Below, piece by piece: positions 8,803-18,835 of a stretch of 64,000 nt of DNA. Under the pieces are notes generated by a model that was given only the letters and a program-made list of their open reading frames with translations, had not been told where the DNA came from and made no database searches. This DNA comes from Burkholderiales bacterium (GTDB taxonomy: Bacteria > Pseudomonadota > Gammaproteobacteria > Burkholderiales > Burkholderiaceae_F). The stretch's first letter is position 1. Every line of letters begins with the position of its first letter. A program made the translations under genes and the position numbers. The stretch lies in assembly GCA_020248865.1 (NCBI GenBank), contig JADCGS010000024.1, positions 1 to 64,000 on the forward strand, read 5' to 3'.

Positions 8803-9699
8803 ATGGCCCAGCTCAACTACCACCACCTGCGCTACTTCTGGGCCATTGCCCACCAGCGCAGCCTCACCAAGGCCGCACAGCAACTGCATGTGTCGCAGTC
8901 GGCGCTGTCGATCCAGCTCAAGCAGCTGGAGGAGCGGCTCGGCCATCAGCTGTTCGAGCGGCGCAACCGGCAACTGGTGCTGACCGAGGCTGGGCGCATC
9001 GCGCTGGCCTACGCGGACTCGATCTTCCAGGCCGGCGAGGAACTGATCGGTACGCTCAAGCACCAGGCGCCGCGGCGCCGGCAGGTGCTGCGCGTGGGAT
9101 CGGTGGCCACCCTGTCGCGCAATTTCCAGTTGCAGTTGCTGCGGCCGCTGATCGGCCGCGCGGACGTAGAGCTGGTGCTGCACTCGGCCACGCAGCGCGA
9201 ACTGCTGGCACAACTGGCGGCGCACACACTCGACCTGGTGCTGTCCAACCAGCCGGCGCCGCGCGACGCGGCCACCGGCTGGCACAGCCACCTGCTGGCG
9301 CAGCAGAGCGCCAGCCTGGTGGCGCAGGCCGCGCTCGGCCGCGGCCGGCTGCGCTTCCCGGAGGCGCTGCGCGAGCACCCGGTCGTGCTGCCCGGCACCG
9401 CCAGCAGCCTGCGCGCCGCCTTCGACCTGGCGATGGACCAGGCCGGCATCCGCCCGCAGGTGCTGGCCGAGGTTGACGACATGGCGATGCTGCGCCTGAT
9501 GGCGCGCGAGTCCGCCGGCCTGACACTGCTGCCGCCGGTGGTGGTACGCGACGAGCTGAAGAGCGGCGTGCTGGTGGAACGTTGCCGGATCGCGCAGATG
9601 CAGGAGAGCTTTTTCGCCATCTCGCCCGCCCGCCGTTTTCCCAACCCGCTGGTGCGCGAGCTGCTGGCCAAGCCGCTCACGATGCGGGCGCGGCGCTGA
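8803..9699 (+). CDS. LysR-family regulator, probably of the bicarbonate transporter
   Basis: 298 aa starting MAQLNYHHLRYFWAIAHQ. The N-terminal winged helix-turn-helix (about residues 5-64, with SLTKAAQQLHVSQSALSIQLKQLE) is a classic LysR DNA-binding domain, followed by a periplasmic-binding-like effector domain. The YHHLRYFW start resembles NhaR-type LysR proteins. The frame is open far upstream through the sbtA gene, but the ATG at 8803 is where similarity begins. The 141-bp divergent gap contains ATTCAA direct repeats and a TCGATAAACTTTCGA element where a LysR tetramer could sit. Effector unknown. Confidence 0.9.
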   Translation: MAQLNYHHLRYFWAIAHQRSLTKAAQQLHVSQSALSIQLKQLEERLGHQLFERRNRQLVLTEAGRIALAYADSIFQAGEELIGTLKHQAPRRRQVLRVGSVATLSRNFQLQLLRPLIGRADVELVLHSATQRELLAQLAAHTLDLVLSNQPAPRDAATGWHSHLLAQQSASLVAQAALGRGRLRFPEALREHPVVLPGTASSLRAAFDLAMDQAGIRPQVLAEVDDMAMLRLMARESAGLTLLPPVVVRDELKSGVLVERCRIAQMQESFFAISPARRFPNPLVRELLAKPLTMRARR

Positions 9700-9831
9700 G
9701 CGCCAGGTCGGCGCGCAGGCGCAGCGGGCACGGCCGACGCCGAGCAGCGCGGCAACCGCGGCCGCCGTGCCCGGCCCGCGCAGACCGGCCCGCCCGGCCG
9801 CCGACCACTGCGCCGCGGTTTAGCGGCGGGT

Positions 9832-11610
9832 TCAGCCGCCCGTGGTGGCCGCCAGCGCGCGACTGAGCTGCCGCGCATCCGCGTGCGGCAGCGGCAGGTA
9901 CCGCGCGTCCATCGCCGCCGCCAGGTCGCGCGCACTGGCCTGCGGCCGCGGCGAGGTGTCCACCAGCACCGTGCTGGCACCGCTCATGCGCAGGCGGCGG
10001 GCCGCCGCGCTGGCATCGGCCTGCGCCTGCTCCCGCCCGGGCTGTCCGTTGCGATCGATGTTGGCGCGGCCGTCGGTCATCACCACCACCACCGTCGTCT
10101 CGCCGCGCCGTTGCAGGCCATCGACCAGCGTGTGGGCGGTCTCGATGCCGGCGGCCAGCGGCGTGCCGCCGCCGCCCGGCAACTGGGCCAGCGAGCGCTT
10201 GGCGCGCGTCAGCGAGCGGGTGGGCGGCAGCAGCAGTTGCGCGCCCTGGCCGCGAAACGCGACCAGCGCCACGCGGTCGCGCCGCACGTAGCACTGCGCC
10301 AGCAGCAGCTCGACCGCGCCCTTGGCCTCCGCCAGCCGGTGCAGCGCACTCGACCCCGAGGCGTCCACCACGAACACCGTCGTGGTCGGGCTCGGCTGCT
10401 TGCGCCGGGCGATGCGAAAGTCGTCGCGCCGCACGTCCACGCGCGGCCCGTGCGCCGCCGCGGCGCCGCGCTCGCGCCGGCGCAGGGCCTGCCACGGCGC
10501 CGCCGCTCGCAGCGTCTCGATCACGTCCAGCCGCATGCCGGCCTGCAGCGGCCCGCGCCTTGTGCCGGCCGGGCGGCCCCGCTGGTGTGCGGCCTTCATC
10601 TGTCCGGCCCGGCCCTGCGCGCCGTGGCGGCCGGCCTTGCGCGCCGCGCGCAGCCGCAGCAGCAGATCGGCCGGGATTGCGGCCAGCGCCGCCGCGACCA
10701 CCCGCTCGTCGGGCAGGCGCTCGCCCTGCGACTGCGGCTGCTGGCTGCCGTCCTGCGGCGCGTCCTGGGGCGGCGCCTGCTCGGGCGGCGGCGGCTCCTG
10801 CGCAGCAGCTTGCTCGTCGGCCGGCAGTTGCGTGGCGCGGGCGGCCAGCACCAGGCGCGCAGACAGCTCGATGTCTTCGTCGTCCACAACGTCGCGGCCG
10901 GCGAGCGCGGCGCTGGCGCGCGCCACGGCCAGCGCCATCAGCGGCACACGCAGGGAGCCGATGCCGAAGGCGACAGCGCCGGCACACAGCGCCTCGATGA
11001 GGCGCTCGGGCACGGCCACCTGCGGCAGGCGCGCCCGCGCAGCGGCGATGTCCACCGTCGGCGAGTCGGTGACGGCGCCGCGCGGCAAGGCCGTCAGATC
11101 CAGGTGCAGCGCCAGCCGGTCGGCCAGCGCCTGCGGCGCACGCTCTTCGGCGCCGTCGCCTTCGTCGAGCGCGAGCACGCCGCAGCGCGTCGGCAGCCGC
11201 AGCGCCAGTCCGTCGCGCTCGAGCGCCACTTCGTGCGCGTCGAGCACGGCGGCGATGCGGGCAGCGGTGGCGCTGGAAACACGCTCGGCCATCGGGATCA
11301 CGAGCAGGCCGCCGTCGACCTCGGCCAGCACGCCGCGCGTGAACTGCGGCGCGCCGGCGCGCAGGGTGGCGGCCAGGTCGAGACCGCCCAGCAGGCGGTC
11401 GTCGGCGATCGTCACGGGCATCTTCCGCCACGGCGTGCCGGCGGGCAGCAGCCGCCGCACGAGGTCGATCCAGGCATCGCGCACCGGACCGGCCGCAGCG
11501 CGCAACAGCACCCCGCCCACGCCGGCCGGATCGACCGCCACCACCTGCGCGGCGGCCACCGCGTCCGCCCACAGCGCCTGGGCGCGGGCGTCAGGGGTCG
11601 GCGCCGTCAT
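9832..11610 (-). CDS. bchD: Magnesium chelatase subunit D
   Basis: 592 aa. The N-terminal part is a degenerate AAA+ domain, then a Pro/Gln-rich and acidic linker (about residues 262-297), then a C-terminal von Willebrand A integrin-I domain with the MIDAS residues DASGS, GGGTP and TDGR. With BchI it forms the ATPase motor that drives BchH to insert Mg2+ into protoporphyrin IX, the first committed step to bacteriochlorophyll. It starts 7 nt after the bchI stop, so the two are co-transcribed. No bchH is visible. It converges on the LysR gene; a short hairpin (CCGC-GCGG, near 9811-9827) lies between them. Confidence 0.95.
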   Translation of the reverse strand: MTAPTPDARAQALWADAVAAAQVVAVDPAGVGGVLLRAAAGPVRDAWIDLVRRLLPAGTPWRKMPVTIADDRLLGGLDLAATLRAGAPQFTRGVLAEVDGGLLVIPMAERVSSATAARIAAVLDAHEVALERDGLALRLPTRCGVLALDEGDGAEERAPQALADRLALHLDLTALPRGAVTDSPTVDIAAARARLPQVAVPERLIEALCAGAVAFGIGSLRVPLMALAVARASAALAGRDVVDDEDIELSARLVLAARATQLPADEQAAAQEPPPPEQAPPQDAPQDGSQQPQSQGERLPDERVVAAALAAIPADLLLRLRAARKAGRHGAQGRAGQMKAAHQRGRPAGTRRGPLQAGMRLDVIETLRAAAPWQALRRRERGAAAAHGPRVDVRRDDFRIARRKQPSPTTTVFVVDASGSSALHRLAEAKGAVELLLAQCYVRRDRVALVAFRGQGAQLLLPPTRSLTRAKRSLAQLPGGGGTPLAAGIETAHTLVDGLQRRGETTVVVVMTDGRANIDRNGQPGREQAQADASAAARRLRMSGASTVLVDTSPRPQASARDLAAAMDARYLPLPHADARQLSRALAATTGG

Positions 11611-11617
11611 GCGCGAA

Positions 11618-12655
11618 CTAGCCCGGAAAGACTTCGGCCACCGCGCGCTCCACCCGCGCGGTCGAGCCGGTCTCGTCGAGCGGGTCGCGCCGCAGCCGAT
11701 GGCGCAACGCGATCGGCGCCACCCGCCGCAGATGCTCGTCGCCGACCTTCCTGGCGCCTTCCAGCGCGGCCAGCGCGCGGGCCGCGCGCATCAGCGTGAG
11801 CTCGCCGCGCAGGCCATCGGTGCCGAGCTTCATGCACAGGGTGGCGGCACGCTCGAGCGCCGCATCGGGCACCTCGACCTCGGGCAGGCGCTTGCGGCCA
11901 GCGACGATGCGGCGGCTCACGCGGGCGTCCTCGCCCTGCCAGGCCGCGATGAACGCCGCCGGGTTGCGCTCGAAGGCGTCGCGCCGCTTGACCACCTCGA
12001 TGCGCTGCGCCATGTCGGTCGGCGTCTTGACTTCCACGCTGAGGCCGAAGCGGTCTAGCAGTTGCGGGCGCAGCTCGCCCTCCTCCGGATTGCCGCTGCC
12101 CACGAGCACGAACCGCGCCGGATGGCGGACGCTGAGGCCCTCGCGCTCCACCACGTTCTCGCCGCTGGCGGCCACGTCGAGCAGCACGTCGACCAGGTGG
12201 TCCTCCAGCAGGTTGACCTCGTCGATGTACAGAAAGCCGCGGTTGGCGCGCGCCAGCAGCCCCGGCTCGAAGGCCTTGACCCCCTGTGCCAGCGCGCGCT
12301 CCAGATCGAGCGCGCCAACCACGCGGTCTTCGGTGGCGCCCAGCGGCAGGTCCACCACCGACAGCGGATGGGTGACGCTCTTCAGCTTGATGCCGCCCGC
12401 CGCCTTGCGACCCTCCGGCGCACAGACGCCGCACACGCCGGCGGGCTGGTCGGGAGCGCAGGCGTAAGGGCAGCCCACCACCGCCTTGACCGGCGGCAGC
12501 AGTGCGGCCAGCGCGCGCACCGCGGTCGACTTGCCGGTTCCGCGGTCGCCGAACACGAGCACCCCGCCGATGCCGGGCTCCACGGCAGCCACCAGCAGGG
12601 CGAGCTTCATCTCGTCCTGACCGACGATGGCGGAGAAGGGAAAGGCAGCGGCCAT
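11618..12655 (-). CDS. bchI: Magnesium chelatase ATPase subunit I
   Basis: 345 aa, normal for BchI. AAA+ ATPase with Walker [10 protein letters not shown] at residues 36-44 and Walker [10 protein letters not shown]. The Cys-rich [17 protein letters not shown] insert typical of the family is present. The start at 12655 ([17 protein letters not shown]) gives the family N-terminus; the frame continues upstream but is Arg-rich and non-conserved. It is the first gene of bchI-bchD. The 116-nt gap to the divergent VOC gene contains a GGCAAG/CTTGCC palindrome (12699-12714), but I found no TGT-N12-ACA site, unlike in front of bchE. Confidence 0.95.
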   Translation of the reverse strand: MAAAFPFSAIVGQDEMKLALLVAAVEPGIGGVLVFGDRGTGKSTAVRALAALLPPVKAVVGCPYACAPDQPAGVCGVCAPEGRKAAGGIKLKSVTHPLSVVDLPLGATEDRVVGALDLERALAQGVKAFEPGLLARANRGFLYIDEVNLLEDHLVDVLLDVAASGENVVEREGLSVRHPARFVLVGSGNPEEGELRPQLLDRFGLSVEVKTPTDMAQRIEVVKRRDAFERNPAAFIAAWQGEDARVSRRIVAGRKRLPEVEVPDAALERAATLCMKLGTDGLRGELTLMRAARALAALEGARKVGDEHLRRVAPIALRHRLRRDPLDETGSTARVERAVAEVFPG

Positions 12656-12771
12656 GGGCGTGCGCGGCGTGGTTCGACAGCGGCCGATCTTACTGTCAGG
12701 CAAGAACGCTTGCCGCGGTCGTACCCAACCGCTTACATTGTCGCTGCAGTCATCGTCTGGAGCAGCCGCCT

Positions 12772-13149
12772 GTGCCGGTGTCGAATCTGTCCGCGGTCCG
12801 CATCTTCGTCGACGACCTGGCCGCCGCCGCCGGGTTCTACGACCGGCTCCTGGGCGCACCGATGGTGGCCGAACCCGACCTGGGCTTTCTCGTGTACGGC
12901 TGCGGCCCGGCGCAGGTGGTGATCGAGCGGGTCGATGCCAGCGCAGACGCCGAGGATCTCGGGCTGGTGGGCCGCTTCAGCGGCGTGTCGTTCGCGGTCG
13001 GCGACATCGTGGCCGCCTGCGACGGCCTTCGGGGGGACGGCATCGAGGTGAGCGGCGCGCCCGCCCGCCAGTCCTGGGGCGGCTGGCTCGCCACGCTCAC
13101 CGACCCGGCCGGCAACCAAGTGCAACTGGTGCAGTACCCGCCCGACTGA
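12772..13149 (+). CDS. VOC (glyoxalase/bleomycin resistance) superfamily protein
   Basis: 125 aa from a GTG start preceded by GGAG at a 9-nt spacing; no ATG fits. One complete VOC module: [20 protein letters not shown] at the N-terminus and [11 protein letters not shown] at the C-terminus, the paired beta-alpha-beta units that build a divalent-metal site in many dioxygenases, glyoxalases and resistance proteins. Substrate unknown. It is divergent from bchI and convergent with the CopD-like gene, with only 14 nt between the stops. Confidence 0.75.
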   Translation: MPVSNLSAVRIFVDDLAAAAGFYDRLLGAPMVAEPDLGFLVYGCGPAQVVIERVDASADAEDLGLVGRFSGVSFAVGDIVAACDGLRGDGIEVSGAPARQSWGGWLATLTDPAGNQVQLVQYPPD

Positions 13150-13163
13150 CGCGGCGTGCCTCG

Positions 13164-13673
13164 CTACAGCAGTGCGCGGCCGACGGTGGCCACGGCGATC
13201 GTGACGATGCCCAGCACGAGGTTCAGCGCCACCAGTTGCCGCACGCGGTCCAGGTGCCGGCCGGCCAGCGGCCAGTCCTGCCCGGCCACCGCGGCCTGCA
13301 GCGCCCGAAACGGCGCGCCGCGGATGAAGGCGAAGATCAGCATCATCGCCACGCCGATGGCAAACATCACGTGGATCGACGGGTGGGCCAGCCGCATGCC
13401 CTCAACGAAGGCGCTCTGTCCGCGCTGCATGGCGCCGGCGGCCGCGCCGATGCCGATGAACATGGCCAGGCCGGTCAGCAGCGTGACCACGACCGCGGCG
13501 ATCACCCAGTTGAAGAAGCGCCGCAGCGCGGCGGCCATCAGGGGCAGGCGCTGGGGCGGGGCCAGCAGTTCCACCGCGCTCGGCCGCACCGCAAAGTGCA
13601 TGACGAACATGCCGCCGACCCAGACGACGACGGCCAGCACGTGGAGGAACAGCAGGACGGCATAGATTCGCAT
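13164..13673 (-). CDS. CopD-like integral membrane protein
   Basis: 169 aa with four strongly hydrophobic helices. The N-terminal LHVLAVVVWVGGMFVMHF segment is typical of the CopD-like family, where conserved His residues in the membrane are thought to bind copper or haem; His residues also appear at HPSIH in helix 3. It follows the metallo-beta-lactamase-fold gene on the same strand after a 69-nt gap, so it is probably the last gene of a parC-led transcript. Function in copper handling is only a family-level suggestion. Confidence 0.7.
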   Translation of the reverse strand: MRIYAVLLFLHVLAVVVWVGGMFVMHFAVRPSAVELLAPPQRLPLMAAALRRFFNWVIAAVVVTLLTGLAMFIGIGAAAGAMQRGQSAFVEGMRLAHPSIHVMFAIGVAMMLIFAFIRGAPFRALQAAVAGQDWPLAGRHLDRVRQLVALNLVLGIVTIAVATVGRALL

Positions 13674-13742
13674 GGCGGTTCGCGGCGGGCGGCAGAAGGA
13701 AGCGCAGGGTACGGGAAAGCAGGCTGTGGCGCGGCGGCACGG

Positions 13743-14903
13743 CTATCGCACGACCCACCTCTGACCGTGCCGCAGCGTGCGGAATTCCTTGGCGGAAACC
13801 CCCATGGCGCGGCGTGCCGCGTCCAGATCGCGCAGCGGCGCATCGAGCGGCTCGTCGGTCATCGGGAAGGTGCCCCAGTGGATGCCGAGCGAGGCGCGGC
13901 TGCCGACGTCGCGGTGGACCTGCACCGCCTCGGCCGGGTCGACGTGCTGCATGCGCATGAACCAGCGTGGCTCGTAGGCGCCGATCGGGATCAGCGCCAG
14001 GTCGATCGGTGCGAAGCGCGCGCCGATGTCGCGAAAGTGCTGTGCCGAGTAGCCGGTGTCGCCGGCGAAGAAAACGCGCAGGCCGGGCCGCCCTTGACGC
14101 GGGGCCGACTCGATGACGAATCCGCCCCACAGCGTGGTCATCGTATCGCCGTAGCGGCGGCGACTCCAGTGCTGCGCCGGCGTCAGCGTGACGGTCAGAC
14201 CGTCCACCTGCAGCGACTGCCACCAGTCGAGCCAGCGCACCGATTGCACTCCGGCCGCCGTGAACCAGCGTTCGAGCCCCAGCGGCACCACGAACAACGG
14301 CGGCCCGCCCGGCTGTGCGGCCAGCGCGGCGATGCTGGCAGCATCGAGATGGTCGTAGTGGTTGTGCGACACCAGCACCACGTCGATGTGCGGCAACTGG
14401 TCGGCGCGCAGCCCGGGCGGCTGCCAGCGCCGCGGCCCGGCCCACTGCACCGGCGAGGCGCGCTCGGAAAACACCGGGTCGGTCAGCACGTTCACGCCCG
14501 CGATCTGCACCAGCGCGGTCGCATGGCCGATCCAGGTCACCGCCAGTGCATCGCGGTTGGCGTGGATTGCCGCCAGCGGCGGCGCCGCCACCGACAGGTC
14601 CACGACCGGAGGCGCGATGGTCAGGCGCGCGCGCTCGCGCTGCCAGCGCAGAAACTCGGCAAACGGCCGCGGCATGTGCGCGGCCGGGTCGATGTTCTGG
14701 AACCCGCCGGGCCGGTGGTGCGCCCGGGTCGGGTCGTAGTGCGGGTTCACGGTCGTGCAGCCGGCCAGCGTCAGCCCGAGCGCGGCCGCGACGCCGCCGA
14801 CCAACGCCCGGCTCGACTGCGCCCGGCTCGACTGCGCCCGGCTCGACTGCGCCCGGCTCGACTGCGCCCGGCTCGACTGCCCCCGGCTCGACTGCGCCCC
14901 CAT
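13743..14903 (-). CDS. Metallo-beta-lactamase-fold lipoprotein (UlaG/NAPE-PLD-like)
   Basis: About 386 aa from the ATG at 14903. The metallo-hydrolase core has HNHYDHLD (the HxHxDH motif), FAGDTGYS and later His residues. The sequence resembles the RomA/UlaG/NAPE-PLD-like group of phospholipase- or lactonase-type hydrolases. The N-terminus is a lipoprotein signal: a tandem (A)QSSR stretch, then a hydrophobic run and the lipobox LAGC. The QSSRA units are encoded by a 15-bp tandem repeat (14806-14895) and form an unusually long, basic n-region. One nucleotide separates the parC stop from this ATG, implying coupled translation. Confidence 0.75.
   Translation of the reverse strand: MGAQSSRGQSSRAQSSRAQSSRAQSSRAQSSRALVGGVAAALGLTLAGCTTVNPHYDPTRAHHRPGGFQNIDPAAHMPRPFAEFLRWQRERARLTIAPPVVDLSVAAPPLAAIHANRDALAVTWIGHATALVQIAGVNVLTDPVFSERASPVQWAGPRRWQPPGLRADQLPHIDVVLVSHNHYDHLDAASIAALAAQPGGPPLFVVPLGLERWFTAAGVQSVRWLDWWQSLQVDGLTVTLTPAQHWSRRRYGDTMTTLWGGFVIESAPRQGRPGLRVFFAGDTGYSAQHFRDIGARFAPIDLALIPIGAYEPRWFMRMQHVDPAEAVQVHRDVGSRASLGIHWGTFPMTDEPLDAPLRDLDAARRAMGVSAKEFRTLRHGQRWVVR
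14806..14895. repeat. 15-bp tandem repeat, six copies, in a signal-peptide region
   Basis: Five perfect copies of GCCCGGCTCGACTGC plus a sixth with one change (14881-14895). On the coding (minus) strand each unit reads out as five residues (Gln-Ser-Ser-Arg-Ala). The unit is a multiple of three, so copy-number change would keep the lipoprotein frame and alter only the length of its basic n-region. Confidence 0.95.
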
Positions 14904-14904
14904 G

Positions 14905-17238
14905 TCACGCCGGGGGCGCCGGCGGCGGCAGGCGCTTGCGCAGCGCCGGCTCCTTGAGCCGGCTCTTGAGCAGCACGCCCTTGCGCGCACGGTGGCCGGC
15001 ATACTCGGCCAGCGCGGCGCCAGCCAGTTCGACCTCGGTCGCCTGGCCGCCGCGGCCCAGCCCCGCCACCCGCACGCCGAGCTTGCCGCAAGCCACGGCC
15101 GCCCGCATCTTTTCGCCAGCCTCCAGCGCCATCAGCGTCACGCCACGGCCGCCGCCGGGCTGTTGCTTGATCTCGCCCAGACCGAACACCAGCAGCCGGC
15201 CCTTTTCCGACAGGCATGCAATGCGGTCGTCGGCGGCTGCATCGACCGGCGCCGGGCGCAGCGGCACCGCGCCCTCCTCCACCGTGATGAACTGCTTGCC
15301 GCCCTTCTGGCGCGACAGCAGGTTGTCGAGGCCACAGAGGAAACCGAAGCCGGCGCTGGTCGACAGCAGCAGTTGCTGGGTGCCTGGCCCGGCGATATAG
15401 GCGACCAGCCGCGAGCCCGCCTCCAGCTCGATCATCGACGACAGTGGCAGGCCATCGCCGCGCGCCGAGGGCAACTGCGCCACCGGCACGCTGTAGACGC
15501 GGCCGTTGGAGCCGAAGGCCAGCAGATGGTCCACCGTGCGGCACTCGTAGGCGCCGTACAGGCCATCGCCGGCTCTGAAGCTCATCTGCGTGGCGTCGTG
15601 CCCGTGGCCCTGGCGCGCGCGCACGAAGCCCTTGTCCGACACCACCACCGTCACCGGCTCGTCGATGACCCGGGTCTCCACGGCAGCGCGTTCGGCCGCC
15701 TCGATCAGCGTGCGCCGCGGGTCGGCGAATCGCTTTGCGTCTTCGTCGAACTCGCGGCCGACCTGGCGCCGCAGGGCCGCTTCCGAGCCGAGCAGCTTCT
15801 GCAGCGTTTCCTCGTCGCGGGCCAGTTGCGCCAGCTCCTGCTCGATCCGGATACCTTCGAGCCGGGCCAACTGGCGCAGCCGGATCTCCAGGATGTCCTC
15901 GGCCTGGCGCTCCGACAGCCTGAACGCCCGCATCAGCTCCGGCTTGGGCTCGTCGGCGTTGCGGATCAGCCGGATCACCTGGTCGATGTTGAGCAGGACC
16001 TGCCGGCGGCCTTCCAGAATGTGAATGCGGTCCTGCACCCGGGCGAGCCGGTGCTGCGAGCGGCGCCGCACCGTCTCGGTCCGGAAGTCGATCCACTCGT
16101 GCAGGATCTGCGGCAGCGTCTTCTGCCGCGGCCGCCCGTCGCGGCCGATCATCACGAGGTTGATCGGCACGCTGGTCTCGAGCGAGGTCTGCGCCAGCAG
16201 CAGGTTGGCGAACTCCTCGCGGTCGACCTTGCTGGTGCGCGGCTCGAACACCAGCCGCACCGCGGCCTCCTTGCCCGACTCGTCGCGCACCGAGTCCAGC
16301 ACCGACAGCACCAGTGCCTTGGTCTGCTGCTGCTCGGGCGTGAGCGATTTCTTGCCGGCCCTGACCTTCGGGTTGGTCAGCTCCTCGATTTCCTCCAGCA
16401 CCCTCTGGCTGCTGGCGCCGGGCGGCAGTTCGGTCACCACCAGTTGCCACTGGCCGCGCGCCAGGTCCTCGAACCGGTAGCGGGCGCGCGCCTTGAGCGA
16501 ACCGCGGCCGCTGCAATAGCAGTCGCGGATGGCGGCCGCCGCGGAGATGATCTGGCCGCCGCCGGGAAAGTCGGGCCCCGGCAGTTCGGCCATCAGCTCG
16601 TCGACCCCGGCCTGCGGGTTTCTCAGTGCCACCTGCAGGGCGCCCACCACCTCGCGCAGGTTGTGCGACGGAATCTCGGTGGCCATACCCACCGCAATGC
16701 CGCTGGCGCCGTTGAGCAGCACGAACGGCAGCCGGGCCGGCAGCAGCAGCGGCTCCTGCAGGGTGCCGTCGTAAGTGGGGCCGAATTCGACCGTGCCTTC
16801 GTCGAGCTCGTCGAGCAGCAGGCGCGCGATCGGCGTCAGGCGCGCCTCGGTGTAGCGCATCGCGGCCGCGCCGTCGCCATCGCGCGAACCGAAGTTGCCC
16901 TGGCCGTCGATCAGCGGATAGCGCAGCGAGAAGCCCTGCGCCATGCGCACCAGCGCGTCGTAGGCCGCCGAGTCGCCGTGCGGGTGGAACTTGCCGAGCA
17001 CGTCGCCAACCACGCGCGCGCTCTTGACCGGCTTGGCGTTGGCCGCCAGCCCCATCTCGTTCATCGCGTACAGGATGCGCCGCTGCACCGGCTTCTGGCC
17101 GTCGCACACGTCGGGCAGCGCGCGGCCCTTGACCACACTCACCGCATAGTCGAGGTAGGCGCGCTGCGCAAAGGCGGCCAGCGTCAGCGACGCGTCCGCG
17201 GCGCCGGCATCGGCGAAGAGGGATTGCTGTTCTGCCAT
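14905..17238 (-). CDS. parC: DNA topoisomerase IV subunit A
   Basis: 777 aa. N-terminal breakage-reunion domain with the catalytic tyrosine in [13 protein letters not shown] (Tyr129), and a C-terminal beta-pinwheel. ParC rather than GyrA is indicated by length and by absence of the GyrA-box QRRGGKG; the C-terminal domain is the shorter ParC type. The quinolone-determining region reads [12 protein letters not shown], with Ser90 and Asp94 at the positions of E. coli Ser80 and Glu84, so there is no sign of target resistance at Ser80. With ParE (not seen here) it decatenates daughter chromosomes. The start at 17238 is preferred over 17289 from the family N-terminus. It leads a probable operon with the lipoprotein and CopD-like genes. 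Confidence 0.95.
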   Translation of the reverse strand: MAEQQSLFADAGAADASLTLAAFAQRAYLDYAVSVVKGRALPDVCDGQKPVQRRILYAMNEMGLAANAKPVKSARVVGDVLGKFHPHGDSAAYDALVRMAQGFSLRYPLIDGQGNFGSRDGDGAAAMRYTEARLTPIARLLLDELDEGTVEFGPTYDGTLQEPLLLPARLPFVLLNGASGIAVGMATEIPSHNLREVVGALQVALRNPQAGVDELMAELPGPDFPGGGQIISAAAAIRDCYCSGRGSLKARARYRFEDLARGQWQLVVTELPPGASSQRVLEEIEELTNPKVRAGKKSLTPEQQQTKALVLSVLDSVRDESGKEAAVRLVFEPRTSKVDREEFANLLLAQTSLETSVPINLVMIGRDGRPRQKTLPQILHEWIDFRTETVRRRSQHRLARVQDRIHILEGRRQVLLNIDQVIRLIRNADEPKPELMRAFRLSERQAEDILEIRLRQLARLEGIRIEQELAQLARDEETLQKLLGSEAALRRQVGREFDEDAKRFADPRRTLIEAAERAAVETRVIDEPVTVVVSDKGFVRARQGHGHDATQMSFRAGDGLYGAYECRTVDHLLAFGSNGRVYSVPVAQLPSARGDGLPLSSMIELEAGSRLVAYIAGPGTQQLLLSTSAGFGFLCGLDNLLSRQKGGKQFITVEEGAVPLRPAPVDAAADDRIACLSEKGRLLVFGLGEIKQQPGGGRGVTLMALEAGEKMRAAVACGKLGVRVAGLGRGGQATEVELAGAALAEYAGHRARKGVLLKSRLKEPALRKRLPPPAPPA

Positions 17239-17570
17239 GGGGAAATCTTGCTGCCGGGCGCCGGCCGTGGCGCTGTGAAGGACGCGCATGTTACTTGGCG
17301 CAGCCGGCGGACGACGGATGCGCGCCGCACCGGCTCGCGAGCAGGACGAGACCCGCGCCGGAAGGGCAGAAGGCCCGCCCGGCCTCGATCCGGTTGCGCC
17401 GATCCGGCGTCTCGTTCCGGGCTGTGCCGTCGCCGCCCTCCGCGGTGCCCGGACCTGCGGTTATGGTCGCCGCTGTGCGCGTGTTGACGCAGGGACGGCA
17501 CGCGCGCTGTCCGCCCCGCGCAGGCGAGCGCTCCTCGGCGACACGCGCCCTCTACAAGGTACCGGGCGCG
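17239..17570. other. 332-bp gap without a recognised gene
   Basis: Lies between the stop of the fibronectin/propeller lipoprotein and parC, both leftward. I see no ORF with family features and no convincing hairpin with a T tract. The parC promoter should be here, but no clear -35/-10 pair stands out. Confidence 0.5.
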
Positions 17571-18776
17571 CTACTCGGACGACAGCACCACGCCGCCAGA
17601 CCCCACCGCCACGTAGCCGAACGTGGCGCGCATCACGGCAAGCAGGTTGGCGGAGCTGCCGGAGTTCTGCGCCGTCCAGGCGAGACCGTCCGCGCTGGTG
17701 TAGATGGCACCGCCGGCGCCGACCGCCACGCCCTGCGAGGCGACCGTAGCGGAGCGGACATTGACCGGCCCGATGCTCGGGCGCGCGGTCCAGGTCGTGC
17801 CATCAGGACTGGTGACGAGCGCCCCGTCATCGCCCAGGGCGATGAACAGGCCGAAGCCCAGTGCCAGCGCGCGCAGATTGGCCGTGGTGTTCGAGGTCGC
17901 TGCCGTCCAGGTGAGGCCGTCGCTGCTGGTGAGAATCACACCGCCGTCGCCCACTGCCACGAAAAGCGAGCTGAAGGTCACGCGGCGCAGGTTGGCCGTG
18001 GTACCCGACGTCGCCGGCGTGAAGGTGGTGCCGTCGGTGCTGGTGACGATGGTGCCGCCATTGCCGACGGCCACGAAGCGGCCGCTGCCGACGGCAATGC
18101 TGTTCAGCGTGGCCGTGGTGCCCGAGGTGCGCGTGGCCCAGGTGGCCGCCGCGTCGCTACTGCCCACCACGGTGCCGTCGGCGCCGACCGCAATGTAGGC
18201 GATACCGCTGACGATCACGTCGTTCAGGTCGGCGGTCGTGCCGGAGGTCAGGGCGGTGTAGGCGCGGCCGTCGGTGATCGGGCTGCTGAAGATCTTGCCA
18301 CCGGTCCCGACCAGCACGTAGGGAGAGCCAAACGCTGCGCCACGCAGCTCGGCCGCGTCGAGTGAGGTGCCGGCGACCCACTCCGCGCCGGCCAGCCGGG
18401 GCGTAGCGCTCAGGGTGGCCGAGGCCGGACCGCCCGGGCCGCCCTGGGTGCGGCCATTGATGGTGAACGAGTAGATTTGACCGTTGCGCAGGCCGCTGAT
18501 GACCGCAGGCGATACGGCATTGCGCTGCACGCCGGCGCCGGGCAGGTTGACCCAGCTATCGACCGTCAGACCGGTGCCGGGCGCGAAGAAGATCCAGTAG
18601 TCCACGCCAGCCTGGCCATTGAAGGTCACGGTGACCCGCCCATCGCCTGCCTTGACGGCGACATTGGTCGGCGCAGCGGCCGGATCGCCCTTGCTGCCGC
18701 CACAGGCGGCCAGCGTGGTCGCCGCCAGGATTGCCGCCACGGCCGTGAGTGAGCGCAGGCGCTTGAGGACTTCCAT
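17571..18776 (-). CDS. Lipoprotein with fibronectin III-like domain and YCF48-like propeller
   Basis: 401 aa. The signal peptide ends in the lipobox LAAC at about residues 22-25. A fibronectin type III-like module follows (about residues 35-125; APTNVAVKAGDGRVTVTF at its start). The rest is six or seven repeats of about 42 residues with SSDGLTWT...SGTTANL...FVAVGDGG cores, as in YCF48/photosynthesis-stability-factor-like or sialidase-type beta-propellers. It is probably an outer-membrane-anchored surface or periplasmic protein with a binding role; no catalytic residues can be named. The start at 18776 gives the signal peptide directly; the frame upstream is antisense to the DUF4124 gene. Confidence 0.75.
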   Translation of the reverse strand: MEVLKRLRSLTAVAAILAATTLAACGGSKGDPAAAPTNVAVKAGDGRVTVTFNGQAGVDYWIFFAPGTGLTVDSWVNLPGAGVQRNAVSPAVISGLRNGQIYSFTINGRTQGGPGGPASATLSATPRLAGAEWVAGTSLDAAELRGAAFGSPYVLVGTGGKIFSSPITDGRAYTALTSGTTADLNDVIVSGIAYIAVGADGTVVGSSDAAATWATRTSGTTATLNSIAVGSGRFVAVGNGGTIVTSTDGTTFTPATSGTTANLRRVTFSSLFVAVGDGGVILTSSDGLTWTAATSNTTANLRALALGFGLFIALGDDGALVTSPDGTTWTARPSIGPVNVRSATVASQGVAVGAGGAIYTSADGLAWTAQNSGSSANLLAVMRATFGYVAVGSGGVVLSSE

Positions 18777-18835
18777 CGTTGCCTTTCGGGGGGGATACAC
18801 CGGAAACCGTACCGGATCCGCGATTCTAGTGACTA

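Noticed and set aside
12675-12740. PpsR operator in front of bchI
   Set aside because: TGTC half sites occur (12694 and 12739), but none has ACA at the required N12 distance.
14806-14895. CRISPR array
   Set aside because: Units are 15 bp and contiguous, with no spacers; it is a coding tandem repeat.
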